Source: Gammaproteobacteria bacterium
Lineage (GTDB): Bacteria; Pseudomonadota; Gammaproteobacteria; Pseudomonadales; Pseudohongiellaceae
Direction: 5' to 3'
DNA length: 64,000 nucleotides
Assembly (NCBI GenBank): GCA_002706685.1
Contig: PALV01000015.1
Location: forward strand, 1 to 64,000
Position 1 is the stretch's first letter, and each line of letters starts with the position of its first letter. The translations under genes and the position numbers were made by a program. The notes beneath the pieces are model-generated. The model was given only the letters and a program-made list of their open reading frames with translations, searched no databases and was not told the DNA's origin. This document shows positions 1-8,456 of this stretch, one piece after another.

Positions 1-120
1 GAAGTCTGGAGCGATCTGGTCAGGGCAGTGGGAAACTGGCGCGAAGAGACCATGACCTACTTCGAGACGGACATGCCCGTCACCAACGCTTACACGGAGA
101 GAGTTTTAGCAATCTGTTGA
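1..120 (+). pseudogene. ISL3-family transposase, C-terminal fragment
   Basis: The open frame from the window edge to the TGA at 118-120 reads ...NWREETMTYFE...PVTNAYTE, which matches the end of the DDE domain of ISL3-family transposases (the NWR-E-I-xYF...TNAxxEG signature). The frame stops straight after this motif, so the usual C-terminal tail is missing. What lies upstream is outside the window. It is one of three unrelated transposase scraps packed into the first 500 bases. Identification is by motif memory only. Confidence 0.6.
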
Positions 121-171
121 AAAGGCGGGATTGTGAGAAAATAGCGTCATCGACTTAATGGGGTCAATCCG

Positions 172-306
172 ATGCGCTGTGAAATTTCTCCCCATGACGT
201 TTTGTTCAGTTGCCGCGTACTGGAATCGCGGACTCCAACCGATCATCCGATCAGAAAGGTGCGTAAGGCTGTTGATCTGGCTCTGAAAGAACTGGATGTT
301 CTGTGA
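172..306 (+). pseudogene. IS5-like (DUF772-type) transposase, N-terminal fragment
   Basis: A 44-residue frame begins at ATG 172 and contains TPTDHPIRKVRKAVDLAL, very like the DHPLRxIRxLVDxAL segment near the N terminus of IS5/IS1182-type transposases. It stops at 304-306, exactly where the IS66 fragment begins in another frame. This is best read as a truncated element joined to a second truncated element. Confidence 0.5.
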
Positions 307-487
307 TACGGTCAACGGCGCTCACGCCAGCGCCAGGTTGTGCTCAGTTATCGAGACTGCCAAAGCCAATGGACTCGAGCCGTATCAATATCTGCGGCAT
401 CTGTTGACGGAGCTGCCCAAAGCCATAACGGACGCCGAGGTTGAAAAGTTATTGCCTTGGCAGATTGATCCGCTGACGTTAGAGTGA
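296..487 (+). pseudogene. IS66-family transposase (TnpC) C-terminal fragment
   Basis: About 60 residues match the C-terminal domain of IS66 TnpC: GAHASARL followed by IETAKANGLEPYQYLRHLL and the LPW box near the end. The whole DDE catalytic domain is missing, so it cannot act as a transposase. The 131 bases that follow, up to the YoeB gene, hold nothing I recognise. Confidence 0.75.
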
Positions 488-618
488 CCCGTGGTTTATT
501 GATCGGTTACGATTTTCTGGGATGCGGTGAATCTGGATGAGTGGATTGCGCTAATTCAGCAAAACGGATCATTATCGGATTTGTCGAATATCAACATGGA
601 TATTCTAACTGGTACGGG

Positions 619-879
619 TCATTCGTAATGCGTCCATAGCCGCAGTACCTTAACGGCATGCTCTTTCTCTAGCACTTGGTACACCAGTCGATGCTGGATA
701 TTTATTCGACGTGAGTAAGCGCCAGACAAGTCGCCGATAAGTTTTTCGTAAGGAGGCGGACTGGTAAAAGGATCCTTCTTGAGTATTTCCAGAAGATCTT
801 GCGCCTTGGGCTTGAGCCCAGAGGAGGCAAGCTTTCTCGCATCCTTCTGCGCTTGCTTTGTGAAGTAAAGCTCCCACAT
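619..879 (-). CDS. yoeB: YoeB/Txe-family mRNA interferase toxin
   Basis: An 86-residue protein of the RelE/YoeB fold, the normal length for YoeB (84 aa in E. coli). YoeB cleaves mRNA at the ribosomal A site. Family hallmarks are the N-terminal MWELYFTKQAQKD, the central LIGDLSGAYSRRINIQHRLVY segment with the conserved basic residues, and the terminal W-x-H-Y that carries the catalytic His. I chose the ATG at 879, which shares its A with the antitoxin stop codon (TGATG), over the upstream TTG that is also open. It is downstream of and coupled to the YefM gene. All expected residues appear present, so it may be functional. Confidence 0.9.
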   Translation of the reverse strand: MWELYFTKQAQKDARKLASSGLKPKAQDLLEILKKDPFTSPPPYEKLIGDLSGAYSRRINIQHRLVYQVLEKEHAVKVLRLWTHYE

Positions 880-1121
880 CACCAATCCAACGATTGATCA
901 GTATCAGCTAAATCTGTCGCCAGACCCTCGCGAATAGACTCACGCATGCCGGGAATAGACACCAGATAGAGTGTTTCACTGATGGCATTCCAGTCTTCTT
1001 CGGCCAGCAATACGGCGTTGCCTCGTTTTCCTGTAATAACGATAGGCTTGTGCGTTTGTTTGGTTTCATCGATCAGAGCGTATAGCTTCGAGCGTGCTTC
1101 GGTAGCATTTAATGTAGACAT
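879..1121 (-). CDS. yefM: YefM/Phd-family antitoxin
   Basis: An 80-residue antitoxin that begins MSTLNATEARSKLYALID, the usual Phd/YefM DNA-binding N terminus, followed by the KPIVITGKRGNAVLL strand and a toxin-binding C terminus. The ATG at 1121 is chosen because GGAGG lies about 8 bases upstream; the open frame extends 7 codons further but without a ribosome site. It normally neutralises YoeB and, with it, represses the operon. A perfect inverted repeat just upstream (1141-1166) is the likely operator. Confidence 0.88.
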   Translation of the reverse strand: MSTLNATEARSKLYALIDETKQTHKPIVITGKRGNAVLLAEEDWNAISETLYLVSIPGMRESIREGLATDLADTDQSLDW

Positions 1122-1140
1122 AGCAAACCTCCATTTCTGC

Positions 1141-1166
1141 ATAGCGTACGCCTATGCGTACGCTAT
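1141..1166. promoter_or_regulatory. Probable YefM-YoeB operator (perfect inverted repeat)
   Basis: The 10-bp arms ATAGCGTACG and CGTACGCTAT flank a 6-bp spacer. Each arm contains a CGTACG hexamer and the two hexamer centres are 12 bp apart. The E. coli yefM-yoeB operator is known to use two TGTACA hexamers at a similar one-turn spacing, so this is probably the autoregulatory site. It lies 20 bp upstream of the antitoxin start. Confidence 0.6.
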
Positions 1167-1657
1167 GTCAACCCAACCAGCTGTGGATGTCAGGTTTTAC
1201 GTATGTCTCGACCTGGCAGGGCTGGATCTATGTGGCGTTTGTGATTGATGTATTTGCACGTTACTTCGTCGGCGGGCGTGTCAGCACCAGCATACGCACA
1301 GACTTCGTACTGGACGCATTGGAGCAGGCCTTATATGCGCGACATTCAATCGATGCGCTGATTCATTACAGCGACCGAGGCTCGCAGTACGTCTCTATCC
1401 GTTACACCAAACGACTGGTTGAGGCGGGCATTGAACCGTCCGTTGGCCGTCGCGGTGACAGCTATGACAACGCACTGGCGGACATGATCAGTGGTTTGTA
1501 CAAAACCGAATTGATCCACCGCAGGGCGCCGTGGAAAAGTCGTGAAGCAGTGGAGCTGGCAACGCTGGAATGGGTGACCTGGTTCAATCAACACAGATTA
1601 CTGGAAAGTATCGGGTATGTACCTCCGGCAGAAGCTGAGGCAAACTACTGCCGTTAA
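1166..1657 (+). pseudogene. IS3-family transposase OrfB, truncated and catalytically damaged
   Basis: The frame covers the rve integrase core and C terminus of an IS3-family OrfB (from PNQLW to PPAEAEANY). The N-terminal half and OrfA are missing. The usual WxSDFTYV motif reads MSGFTYV, so the first catalytic Asp is Gly. The usual YDNALAE motif reads YDNALAD, so the catalytic Glu is Asp. Only the central DRGSQY Asp is intact. It is a dead remnant directly abutting the YefM operator. Confidence 0.8.
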
Positions 1658-2123
1658 CTGAGTGCGCCAATGGCTCAGGCGGCGTAACTTAAACCAAATG
1701 GCCTCCACAAAACCCGGGGCGATTTAGATTATTGAGTTTTTGTATACGTACTTGAATCATATGGTCGGTACTCCTACACTTGACCGTAACAACACCCCCC
1801 ACGCACCCCGTAAGCTCTGCGCACCCCGGGGGGTTCTTTTTTCTAGGCCAACCTAAAGTTCCGCGCCGACCGTAACCGTATAGTCCATCCCCTTGATCTG
1901 GATGAGTCAAACCTGACCTCGTTTTGCACCACCTGGCGGCAGCGCTCAAGATAAACCTGATATGAGCATTTGCCGGAAGACCACGTAGGGTCAGTCTTGG
2001 TACCTGACGGGTAAAAGGTATACAAAATATTACCAATTATGAGATGTATTGCTAACCATTCTTGATGGAAAGCCCTTATTGATCTACGATACATTACCTT
2101 AGAAGTAATAATGTGTAAACCAA
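1658..2123. other. Gene-free stretch between IS3 remnant and AbiE operon
   Basis: No convincing gene is present. Two frames on the minus strand are open for 80-115 codons but show no recognisable motif. A short C6/G6 inverted repeat (arms at about 1794-1800 and 1826-1832) followed by a T-rich run could be a terminator, but the pairing is only about 7 bp. The last 80 bases should contain the AbiE promoter, which I could not place with confidence. Confidence 0.4.
1698..1728 (+). repeat. Probable right terminal region of the IS3 remnant
   Basis: The segment with TGGCCTCCACAAAACCCGGG lies 40-70 bases after the OrfB stop, and I recognise this kind of sequence at the ends of IS3-family elements. 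No matching left end is found upstream, in line with truncation of the element. Confidence 0.35.
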
Positions 2124-2648
2124 ATGACCCGGTCTGAAAAGTTGCTGTCGATATTTGCGAATACCGTCAAGGCTGGCGGTGGTGTTCACACCACATCGGA
2201 ACTGGCCTTTATGATGGGTGAACCGCCAGGACCGGCCTTTACCAAGTTTTTGTCAGACTGCGCCAGGAAGGGGGTCATTCGGCGTGTTGCCAAAGGTGTT
2301 TTTGAAAGCGTGCTGACGCCACCGGAACCCTCGACAGCTCTCTATAAAATAATACGGAAGTTGCGCGGCTCCGTGCTCAGTTACATCAGTCTTGAAAGCC
2401 AGCTGAGTTTCACCGGGGACATTTCTCAGTTGGTGATGGACCGAGTGACGGTGATGACCAAGGGGCGCAGCGGTATCTTTGTCACACCCTACGGCGTGAT
2501 TGAATGTATTCACACCAAAAAGTCTGTTGGCAGCATTGCTCCTTGTTTGTACTTCGATGCCGACATCGGGATGTACCGCGCAACAACAGAACAAGCCATT
2601 GCAGACCTAAAAGACTGCAACAGAAACGTACAGATGCTGGAGGGTTGA
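2124..2648 (+). CDS. abiEi: AbiEi-type antitoxin (type IV toxin-antitoxin)
   Basis: A 174-residue protein with an N-terminal winged-helix region (about 1-70: LLSIFANTVKAGGGVHTTSELAFMM...FLSDCARKGVIRRVAKGVF) followed by the AbiEi antitoxin domain (LYKIIRKLRGSVLSYISLESQL). AbiEi proteins repress their own operon and neutralise the AbiEii nucleotidyltransferase. The stop codon is one base from the start of the toxin gene. No strong ribosome site precedes ATG 2124. The pair was first described as a phage abortive-infection system, which fits the defence-rich island. Confidence 0.8.
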   Translation: MTRSEKLLSIFANTVKAGGGVHTTSELAFMMGEPPGPAFTKFLSDCARKGVIRRVAKGVFESVLTPPEPSTALYKIIRKLRGSVLSYISLESQLSFTGDISQLVMDRVTVMTKGRSGIFVTPYGVIECIHTKKSVGSIAPCLYFDADIGMYRATTEQAIADLKDCNRNVQMLEG

Positions 2649-2649
2649 T

Positions 2650-3540
2650 ATGCTAAGCAGGCAGATTCAGCAGATCGTGAATTCTGATCCGGATTACGCG
2701 GCCATCGCACCCGTTATTGAGAAGGAAATTCTCCATCACGACATCATGGATGCTCTGGTCAGATTTGGAGCGATGCAGTCGCTGACTTTTATTGGTGGCA
2801 CATCGCTCAGGCTTTGTTATAACAGCCCGCGCTTGTCCGAGGATCTGGATTTTAATGGTGGCTATAATTTCAAGCCGTCAGACTTTGATGGGCTTGAGGT
2901 GGATATTCAGGACTACATTCAAAACAAGTACGAGATTCCGGTCTGGGTGACCAAACCTGCAGCCGACAAACAAGGCGATACCTCCTCCTGGAAGATCAGT
3001 ATAGAGAAGGAGGCCAATCGGCCAGATTTGCCACGCCAGAAAATGCACATTGATGTCTGCGCAATCCCCTCTTTTGATGTGAACATGAGAGGTTTGTTAA
3101 ATCATTACAACATGCCTGTGCCAACCGAGGGATTGCTGTTTCCTGTTCAATCGCTGTCAGAAACACTTGCCGATAAGCTGATAGCGCTGGCCTATCGATC
3201 CAGACGAATCAAACCAAGAGATCTTTGGGATATTGTCTGGATCAAACAGCGCGGCATAGAACTGTCACGACCACTTGTTGATAATAAGTTAGACGCCAGA
3301 GGCAAGGAGCCTTCAGATTTTGGACAGGCACTTTGGCTTCAGGTTGAAAAGCTTGTGCATGACGGTGAAGTGTATAACGATTTTAAAGCAGAGATCGTTC
3401 GGTTCGTGCCTAACCAAATCAAGGTGAGAACCATCGACAATCCAGACTATTGGATCTATGTGCAGTCGGTAGTCAAAGAGCTGGCAATTCAAGCGCTGAA
3501 TCCGGATTCGTCTGTAAGCCGGTTTGATATGAGTAAGTGA
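2650..3540 (+). CDS. abiEii: AbiEii-family nucleotidyltransferase toxin
   Basis: A 296-residue protein with the AbiEii/AbiGii nucleotidyltransferase signature: FIGGTSLRLCYNSPRLSEDLDF at about residues 47-68, giving the GG-T/S and D-x-D metal-binding motifs, then HIDVCAIPSF around residue 135 with a further acidic residue, and the LADKLIALAYRSRRIKPRDLWDI helix. AbiEii proteins stop growth by nucleotide transfer, with tRNA as target in characterised homologues. Length and motifs look intact. It is coupled to the antitoxin gene upstream. Confidence 0.85.
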   Translation: MLSRQIQQIVNSDPDYAAIAPVIEKEILHHDIMDALVRFGAMQSLTFIGGTSLRLCYNSPRLSEDLDFNGGYNFKPSDFDGLEVDIQDYIQNKYEIPVWVTKPAADKQGDTSSWKISIEKEANRPDLPRQKMHIDVCAIPSFDVNMRGLLNHYNMPVPTEGLLFPVQSLSETLADKLIALAYRSRRIKPRDLWDIVWIKQRGIELSRPLVDNKLDARGKEPSDFGQALWLQVEKLVHDGEVYNDFKAEIVRFVPNQIKVRTIDNPDYWIYVQSVVKELAIQALNPDSSVSRFDMSK

Positions 3541-3800
3541 TTTACACACTTCTGTATGAGTCTGGATCAGTCAAGATGCGCTTCCGACGTTTGCCAGTGC
3601 TGCTCAGGTCTCTTTTCCCGATGTCAGCGGAGTACCAGGCGTTTGCGGAAATGTTGGAGCGGGAGGCGAAAAAGGCAGGGTGCTCCCCGTATGAGCTGCA
3701 TGACTCGTGAGATTGGCCGGAAATTGAGTGGTGAAGTTGTGCCTAAGCCTAATAGCCGGTGCGGCTACAATCAGCTGAATCTCATCTTGAGAGCCTGTGC

Positions 3801-4004
3801 TTACTCGGCCAGCGTATCGAGGGCTTTGCAGCGGTCAGCATCGATCCGCTCCGTGTACGCGATCACGTTCTGGTATCGAACACGACGGTGTGTGCCGATC
3901 TTATGGAGCGGGATCTCCCCGCGCTCGAGCAACTGTCCTAGGAAGGGACGCGATACGTTCAGCATATCCGCAGCGTCCTGGGTCGTCAGTTCAGTGTGGA
4001 TCAA
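3801..4004 (-). pseudogene. Excisionase-type HTH protein (antitoxin-like), truncated
   Basis: The frame encodes [36 protein letters not shown], the helix-turn-helix of the excisionase/antitoxin family often found upstream of PIN-domain toxins. No good start exists: an in-frame TAG lies immediately upstream and only a TTG is available. The C terminus ends at a TAA followed by readable AQALKM, as if a longer gene acquired a nonsense codon. No partner PIN toxin is present. Decayed relic. Confidence 0.55.
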
Positions 4005-4124
4005 CTACAAGTATCTATAAATAGTGACGTTCGGAATGCTTGAAACAAGTAAACTCGGGGTTATAATCCTGAACAGGTCAGCAGGGCTGCCCATAGCAGT
4101 GCGTGATGCTTGTGCATCGCTGGC

Positions 4125-4238
4125 TTACCGATACTCAACTAAGCGGCTTTCCTCTACAATCGAGTACCCTTGTTGGGTGACCAGTTGTGCCGCTTCCAGT
4201 TTGAATTCTGTTGTAAACGAACGTCGTTGCCTTGCCAT
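4125..4238 (-). pseudogene. IS3-family OrfA N-terminal fragment
   Basis: From ATG 4238, preceded by AAGAGG, the frame reads RRSFTTEFKLEAAQLV followed by the GYSI motif, the N terminus of an IS3-family OrfA HTH protein. Similarity stops after about 30 residues and the frame closes at 4125. The left end of the element follows upstream at 4279-4305. The rest of the insertion sequence is missing. Confidence 0.75.
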
Positions 4239-4278
4239 TGGGCACCTCTTTTAATGTGGTAATGTTATCACCTTAAAT

Positions 4279-4305
4279 GGTGTCCGGTTTTATTAGACCA
4301 CTACA
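4279..4305 (-). repeat. Left terminal repeat of the IS3 remnant
   Basis: Read on the minus strand the segment begins TGTAGTGGTCTAATAAAACC and ends CGGACACC, the form of many IS3-family ends, and lies 41 bp upstream of the OrfA start, as expected for a left end. Confidence 0.6.
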
Positions 4306-4373
4306 GTATTCTATACGCTGGTGAAACAGCATCGATTAAGGCCTCGTTAATCAACGGATGGTGGATGAGGGGG

Positions 4374-4411
4374 CACAAGCTGCTGAAACATCTGTTCTTC
4401 AGCAGCTTGTG
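4374..4411. terminator. Strong hairpin 3' of copA (possible terminator)
   Basis: Perfect 14-bp arms (CACAAGCTGCTGAA and its complement) flank a 10-base loop. It sits 36 bp past the end of the copper ATPase gene. There is no T-run on either side, so if it stops transcription it does so without a classic intrinsic tail. The surrounding 4306-4446 segment holds no gene. Confidence 0.4.
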
Positions 4412-4446
4412 TTATCAGAGCATCATTCCGTGGGTTATCGCCCCAT

Positions 4447-6780
4447 TCAATCGCGTGAGCCACGAAGCCGGAGAGCGTTGAAAACCACCGATGCCGAGCT
4501 GAGACTCATTGCGAGTGCGGCGAACATGGGTGAGAGCAGAATACCCGTGAGGGGATACAACACACCGGCTGCGATCGGGACGCCAAGCGCATTGTAGATA
4601 AACGCGAAACCCAGATTTTGCTTCATATTAGCGACGGTACTATCGGAAAGGTGCCGTGCGGTGGAGATTCCACGCAAGTCGCCTTTGACCAGGGTTACCT
4701 GAGCGCTGTTCATGGCAACGTCTGTACCCGTCCCCATGGCGATACCTACGTTAGCCTTTGCGAGAGCCGGGGCATCGTTAATCCCGTCCCCAGCCATAGC
4801 TACAATACAACCTTCAGCTTGAAGCTGTGTGACGAGGTCAAGCTTGTCAGCAGGTTTGACTTCGCCGTGCACTTCGTCGATTCCCAATTCCTTGGCAACA
4901 GCGTTAGCCGTTGCAATACCATCGCCGGTTGCCATGATGATACGAATCCCCGCTTGCTGGAGATCTCGCACTGCTTCCAGCGTGCTCTGTTTGATCGGGT
5001 CGGAGACAGCCAACAGGCCTGCAAGTTGGCCATCCGAGGCGAGATACATGACACTCGCACCTTTTTCGCGCAATGAGTCGGCGATGTTTGTCAGGTGGGT
5101 AACATCAATCCCGTCTTGCTGCATCAGAGCAGTATTGCCCAGGACCAGCGACTTACTATCGACTTGGCCACGAACGCCGATGCCGCTACCTGATTCAAAA
5201 TCGTCGACTGCACTGAGTGTGAGGCCGCGCTCGCGCGCCGCGTTCACAATAGCGTCGGCAAGTGGATGTTCACTGCCTTGATCGAGGCTCGCTGCAAGAC
5301 GTAGTACTTCATCGGCAGTTATGTCACCTGCCGGAATTGCTTGTTCAAAAGCCGGACGTCCTTCAGTCAATGTGCCGGTTTTATCAACAATCAGAGTATC
5401 GACTTTGCGGAAGTTCTCAATCGCGGCGGCATCGCGAAACAGCACGCCTTGCGTAGCGGCTTTGCCGGTTGCCACCATGATGGACATGGGTGTGGCCAGC
5501 CCCAACGCACACGGGCAAGCGATAATCAGCACCGCAACAGCATTTATCAAACCGTACACCCAGCTCGGTTGCGGACCGAAGAACCCCCAAACGAACAGAG
5601 TTGTTATGGCGATGACCACTACAGCCATAACGAAGTAACCGGCAACCAAGTCAGCCATGCGCTGCATGGGAGCGCGCGAACGCTGCGCCTGCGCTACGAG
5701 CTGCACAATCTGAGAGAGCACTGTGGCAGAACCCACTTTCTCTGCCCGAATCACAAGCGCGCCTGAAGTATTCATCGTCGCGCCAATCACCTTGTCTCCG
5801 GGTCGCTTGCTTACGGGGAGTGGCTCTCCGGTCAGCATCGACTCATCCAATGAGCTATTACCTTCCTCTACCGTGCCGTCAACCGGGACTTTTTCACCAG
5901 GGCGAACGCGCAAGCGATCACCTTCATGTACGTGATTCAAAGGCACATCTTCCTCAGTGCCATCCTTGTTGATCCGCCGTGCTGTCTTAGGCGCCAGACC
6001 GAGCAAGGACTTGATGGCAGCTGATGTTTGCGAGCGTGCCCTCAACTCAAGCATCTGACCCAACAATGTCAGCGAAATGATGACAACTGCTGCTTCAAAA
6101 TAGACTGAAACGCGGCCCATCGACATGAAAGTTTCGGGGAATATGCCCGGTGCTATCGTTGCGACAGTGCTATAGATAAACGCCGCTCCAGTACCAAGGC
6201 CTATCAGCGTCCACATGTTCGGGCTGCGGTTCACTATTGATTGCCAGCCCCGTACAAAAAATGGCTGCCCTGCCCACAACACTACAGGTATTGAAAGAAC
6301 GAGTTCGATCCATGTTTGCACGCCCATGCTGAACCAGCCAAGCTGCGGGCCGAACATAGCAAGTATTGTCACGATGACAGTAAACGGCAGCGTCCACCAG
6401 AACCTGCGTGAAAAATCTTTCAACTCTGGATTGTTATCATCATCCAGACTGGGCATCAATGGCTCAAGAGCCATGCCACACTTTGGACAGGTTCCCGGGT
6501 GATCTTGCAGGATCTCCGGATGCATAGGGCAAGTGTACGTCGTGCCGGGCTCATGCGGCGTTGTATGTTCCTCCGACTTGGTGGGATCGAGGTACTTTTC
6601 CGGGTCATCACGGAATCTACCCAAACACTTGGTGCTGCAAAAATAGAAAGACTTACCCTCATGCTCCATGTGATGGGAGGAATTCTCTGTAACTCGCATG
6701 CCGCACACGGGATCTGAGAGCGGTGCATCTGTGTACGACGGATCCACGTGGTGTGGATGTTCTGATTGATTCTGCCCCAT
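4447..6780 (-). CDS. copA: Copper-exporting P1B-type ATPase with YHS and heavy-metal-binding N terminus
   Basis: A 777-residue pump counted from ATG 6780, chosen because GAGAGGA lies upstream; a TTG start 10 codons earlier is possible. The N terminus has no HMA domain. It has a YHS-type segment (DPVCGM, about 22-60) and a heavy-metal-binding module (YTCPMHPEI...PGTCPKCGM, about 82-106). The ATPase core has the CPC metal site in TM6 (422-424), the DKTGT phosphorylation Asp (466), the SEHP motif (His505), TGE in the actuator and [13 protein letters not shown] with this N terminus indicates Cu(I)/Ag(I) export from the cytosol across the inner membrane. It is transcribed away from the dsbA-free copper block at 7.2-9.4 kb. 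Confidence 0.9.
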   Translation of the reverse strand: MGQNQSEHPHHVDPSYTDAPLSDPVCGMRVTENSSHHMEHEGKSFYFCSTKCLGRFRDDPEKYLDPTKSEEHTTPHEPGTTYTCPMHPEILQDHPGTCPKCGMALEPLMPSLDDDNNPELKDFSRRFWWTLPFTVIVTILAMFGPQLGWFSMGVQTWIELVLSIPVVLWAGQPFFVRGWQSIVNRSPNMWTLIGLGTGAAFIYSTVATIAPGIFPETFMSMGRVSVYFEAAVVIISLTLLGQMLELRARSQTSAAIKSLLGLAPKTARRINKDGTEEDVPLNHVHEGDRLRVRPGEKVPVDGTVEEGNSSLDESMLTGEPLPVSKRPGDKVIGATMNTSGALVIRAEKVGSATVLSQIVQLVAQAQRSRAPMQRMADLVAGYFVMAVVVIAITTLFVWGFFGPQPSWVYGLINAVAVLIIACPCALGLATPMSIMVATGKAATQGVLFRDAAAIENFRKVDTLIVDKTGTLTEGRPAFEQAIPAGDITADEVLRLAASLDQGSEHPLADAIVNAARERGLTLSAVDDFESGSGIGVRGQVDSKSLVLGNTALMQQDGIDVTHLTNIADSLREKGASVMYLASDGQLAGLLAVSDPIKQSTLEAVRDLQQAGIRIIMATGDGIATANAVAKELGIDEVHGEVKPADKLDLVTQLQAEGCIVAMAGDGINDAPALAKANVGIAMGTGTDVAMNSAQVTLVKGDLRGISTARHLSDSTVANMKQNLGFAFIYNALGVPIAAGVLYPLTGILLSPMFAALAMSLSSASVVFNALRLRGSRD

Positions 6781-6810
6781 AACAACTAATCCTCTCGAGG
6801 TATGTGCCAA

Positions 6811-7232
6811 ATTCCGTATACGCGTGCGTATAGCCTCATGATTGCATACATTTACTTCTTTGCAGCATCACTTTAACCCATTGGATGAAGAAACCAGAAG
6901 TCTGCGCACCTAACAGGAACCTTTCGGAAGAAGCATGGAACGACGAGGCCGGCGATAACATGTAATTGATTGTCATTTTCTAGATCGGCGTGCCCCGTCG
7001 TTTTTTGATGGCTGAGATCTCTACTGTCACGCTCTCAACTGCCGAGGTAAATCTGGTCAATAAAATCGGATATATGACACGAGGATTACATGAATGTAAC
7101 GATAGAGTCATCCGCGTGACAGCGGCGCCGCCTATCATCGGAATAAAAGAATGTGCGGCATTCAGGGGACTGAATCATGATTGAACACCATAAGATCTCT
7201 GTGTCGATAGTTAAAGAATTACCGAGGCAAAT
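6811..7232. other. Copper-locus divergent intergenic region
   Basis: These 422 bases separate copA (minus) from the DUF411 gene (plus) and should hold both promoters. A 16-bp palindrome lies at 6817-6832. I see no CueR-type ACCTTCC...GGAAGGT operator. Open frames here are short and without motifs. A T-rich run follows CCCCGTCG at about 6992-7007 with partial upstream complement, a weak terminator candidate. Confidence 0.4.
6817..6832. promoter_or_regulatory. Palindrome upstream of copA (possible operator)
   Basis: TATACGC-GT-GCGTATA, 37 bp upstream of the chosen copA start. Its symmetry and place suggest an operator for the copper genes, but it does not match a metal-sensor site that I know. 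No regulator gene lies in the block. Confidence 0.35.
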
Positions 7233-7700
7233 ATGATGCATTCCAATATTAAAGGCGGTTCCTGGTTGGCGGGTTTATTTTTGCTTTCCGTGATCGGCGC
7301 TGGCACGGCAACCGCATCGGAGTTGGTCGCTGAAGTCTGGAAAGACCCCGACTGCGGTTGCTGCAACGAATGGATCCAGCATCTTGAAGAAGCCGGCATC
7401 CAAGTCCGCACTTTCAATATCGGCAACACCGCTATACGGGAACAGTTTGGCATCGCAAGACAGTTTGGCTCCTGTCATACCGCCAGAATCGGCGGCTATG
7501 CCATCGAAGGCCATGTGCCGGCTACCGATATCAAGCGTCTCCTGAAAGAAAAACCTGAGGCGATCGGCCTGGCCGTACCAGGTATGCCGATCGGGTCACC
7601 TGGCATGGACGGCCCGCTCTATGGCGACCGCAAAGACCCCTACGACGTTCTGCTGATCCATGTCGATGGCAGCACCAGCGTCTATCAAGCCTATCGCTGA
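7233..7700 (+). CDS. DUF411 metal-binding protein, copper-resistance associated
   Basis: A 155-residue exported protein. A signal peptide spans about residues 1-29 (hydrophobic LAGLFLLSVIGAGTATA). The mature part has the DUF411 features: VWKDPDCGCCNEW with the CxCC metal motif, FGSCHTARIGGYAIEGHVP, and PGMPIGSPGMDGP with repeated Met. DUF411 proteins accompany copper-resistance genes and are thought to handle periplasmic metal. GAGG lies 6 bases upstream of ATG 7233. First gene of a plus-strand run with the HMA protein, CopC and CopD. Confidence 0.85.
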   Translation: MMHSNIKGGSWLAGLFLLSVIGAGTATASELVAEVWKDPDCGCCNEWIQHLEEAGIQVRTFNIGNTAIREQFGIARQFGSCHTARIGGYAIEGHVPATDIKRLLKEKPEAIGLAVPGMPIGSPGMDGPLYGDRKDPYDVLLIHVDGSTSVYQAYR

Positions 7701-7755
7701 TCGATGCGATGAAACGGCCAATGTCCCGCTTCGGGATCAAGAGGAGAACACAATC

Positions 7756-8031
7756 ATGAACACAGTGGATCTCGACGTCCAGGGCATGAGCTGCGGCTCA
7801 TGTATCGCGAAAGTCACCGATGCGCTGAAAGAGCTGCCGGGAGTCGATGCCGTGGAAGTGCATTTGGCCACCGGCCGCGTTCAAGTTCGAGGCAACTTCG
7901 ATCAAGGCAATGATCCGCTGCTGTCGACGTTGCAACAGGCCGGGTATCCCGCGCGTCTGGCAAGCGGCGACACCCTGTCCAGCCAATCAACAGAAGGCGG
8001 CGGCCGAAGTTGCTGCAGCCGAAATTCTTAA
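7756..8031 (+). CDS. Small heavy-metal-associated (HMA) protein, CopZ-like
   Basis: A 91-residue protein, start at ATG 7756 after GAGGAG. Residues 1-68 form an HMA domain with GMSCGSC giving the CxxC copper-binding pair and the predicted betaalphabetabetaalphabeta layout. A short tail ends in CCSRNS with two further Cys. Likely a cytosolic Cu(I) chaperone. The neighbouring CopA lacks its own HMA domain, so this protein may supply that function in trans (inference). Confidence 0.8.
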   Translation: MNTVDLDVQGMSCGSCIAKVTDALKELPGVDAVEVHLATGRVQVRGNFDQGNDPLLSTLQQAGYPARLASGDTLSSQSTEGGGRSCCSRNS

Positions 8032-8054
8032 ACATAGGAAGAGGTGTAATGCAC

Positions 8055-8441
8055 ATGAACCGTACTACTCAATTTCGCTCTCTGATTGTTGGTGCCTGTC
8101 TTGCGACCGGCTTACTGATCACATCGGTCGCTCAGGCCCATATCTCCCTCGTCAAATCCATACCGACGGCCGATGCTGTTGTCACGACACCGCAGCAGAT
8201 CGATCTCGTCTTCAGTGAACAGCTTGTACTTCGCGCCTCGCGCTTGGAGCTGAGCGTCATAAAGGACGGTGGGGCCGCGGAGAAAGTCGAGCACATCGAC
8301 GTTGAACTCATCAACGACGGCAAGACGCTGCGCGCTACGTTGCATAACCCCCTCGGAGTAGGCGTCTACCAGGTGCAATGGCGCGCCGTCGGTGATGACA
8401 ACCATCCGATGACTGGCGAATACAGCTTCACCATCAAATGA
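8055..8441 (+). CDS. copC: CopC-family periplasmic copper-binding protein
   Basis: A 128-residue precursor. ATG 8055 is favoured over 8049 because GAGGTG at 8041-8046 then has a normal spacing. A signal peptide ends at AQA-HISLV, which exposes the N-terminal His of mature CopC that helps bind Cu(II). The rest has the cupredoxin-like CopC pattern (PTADAVVTTPQQIDLVFSE...GDDNHPMTGEYSFTIK) including the DxH motif. It lies 15 bp upstream of copD, the usual pairing. Confidence 0.88.
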   Translation: MNRTTQFRSLIVGACLATGLLITSVAQAHISLVKSIPTADAVVTTPQQIDLVFSEQLVLRASRLELSVIKDGGAAEKVEHIDVELINDGKTLRATLHNPLGVGVYQVQWRAVGDDNHPMTGEYSFTIK

Positions 8442-8456
8442 GCGGGCGCCAACATC

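Noticed and set aside
1689..2094. Two overlapping minus-strand frames upstream of AbiE
   Set aside because: No recognisable motif, no start signals, and atypical composition; left as unassigned sequence.
3556..4020. 154-codon plus-strand frame after AbiEii
   Set aside because: Composition is Arg/Ser/Cys-rich and shows no motif; the minus strand of the same segment has a recognisable HTH relic.
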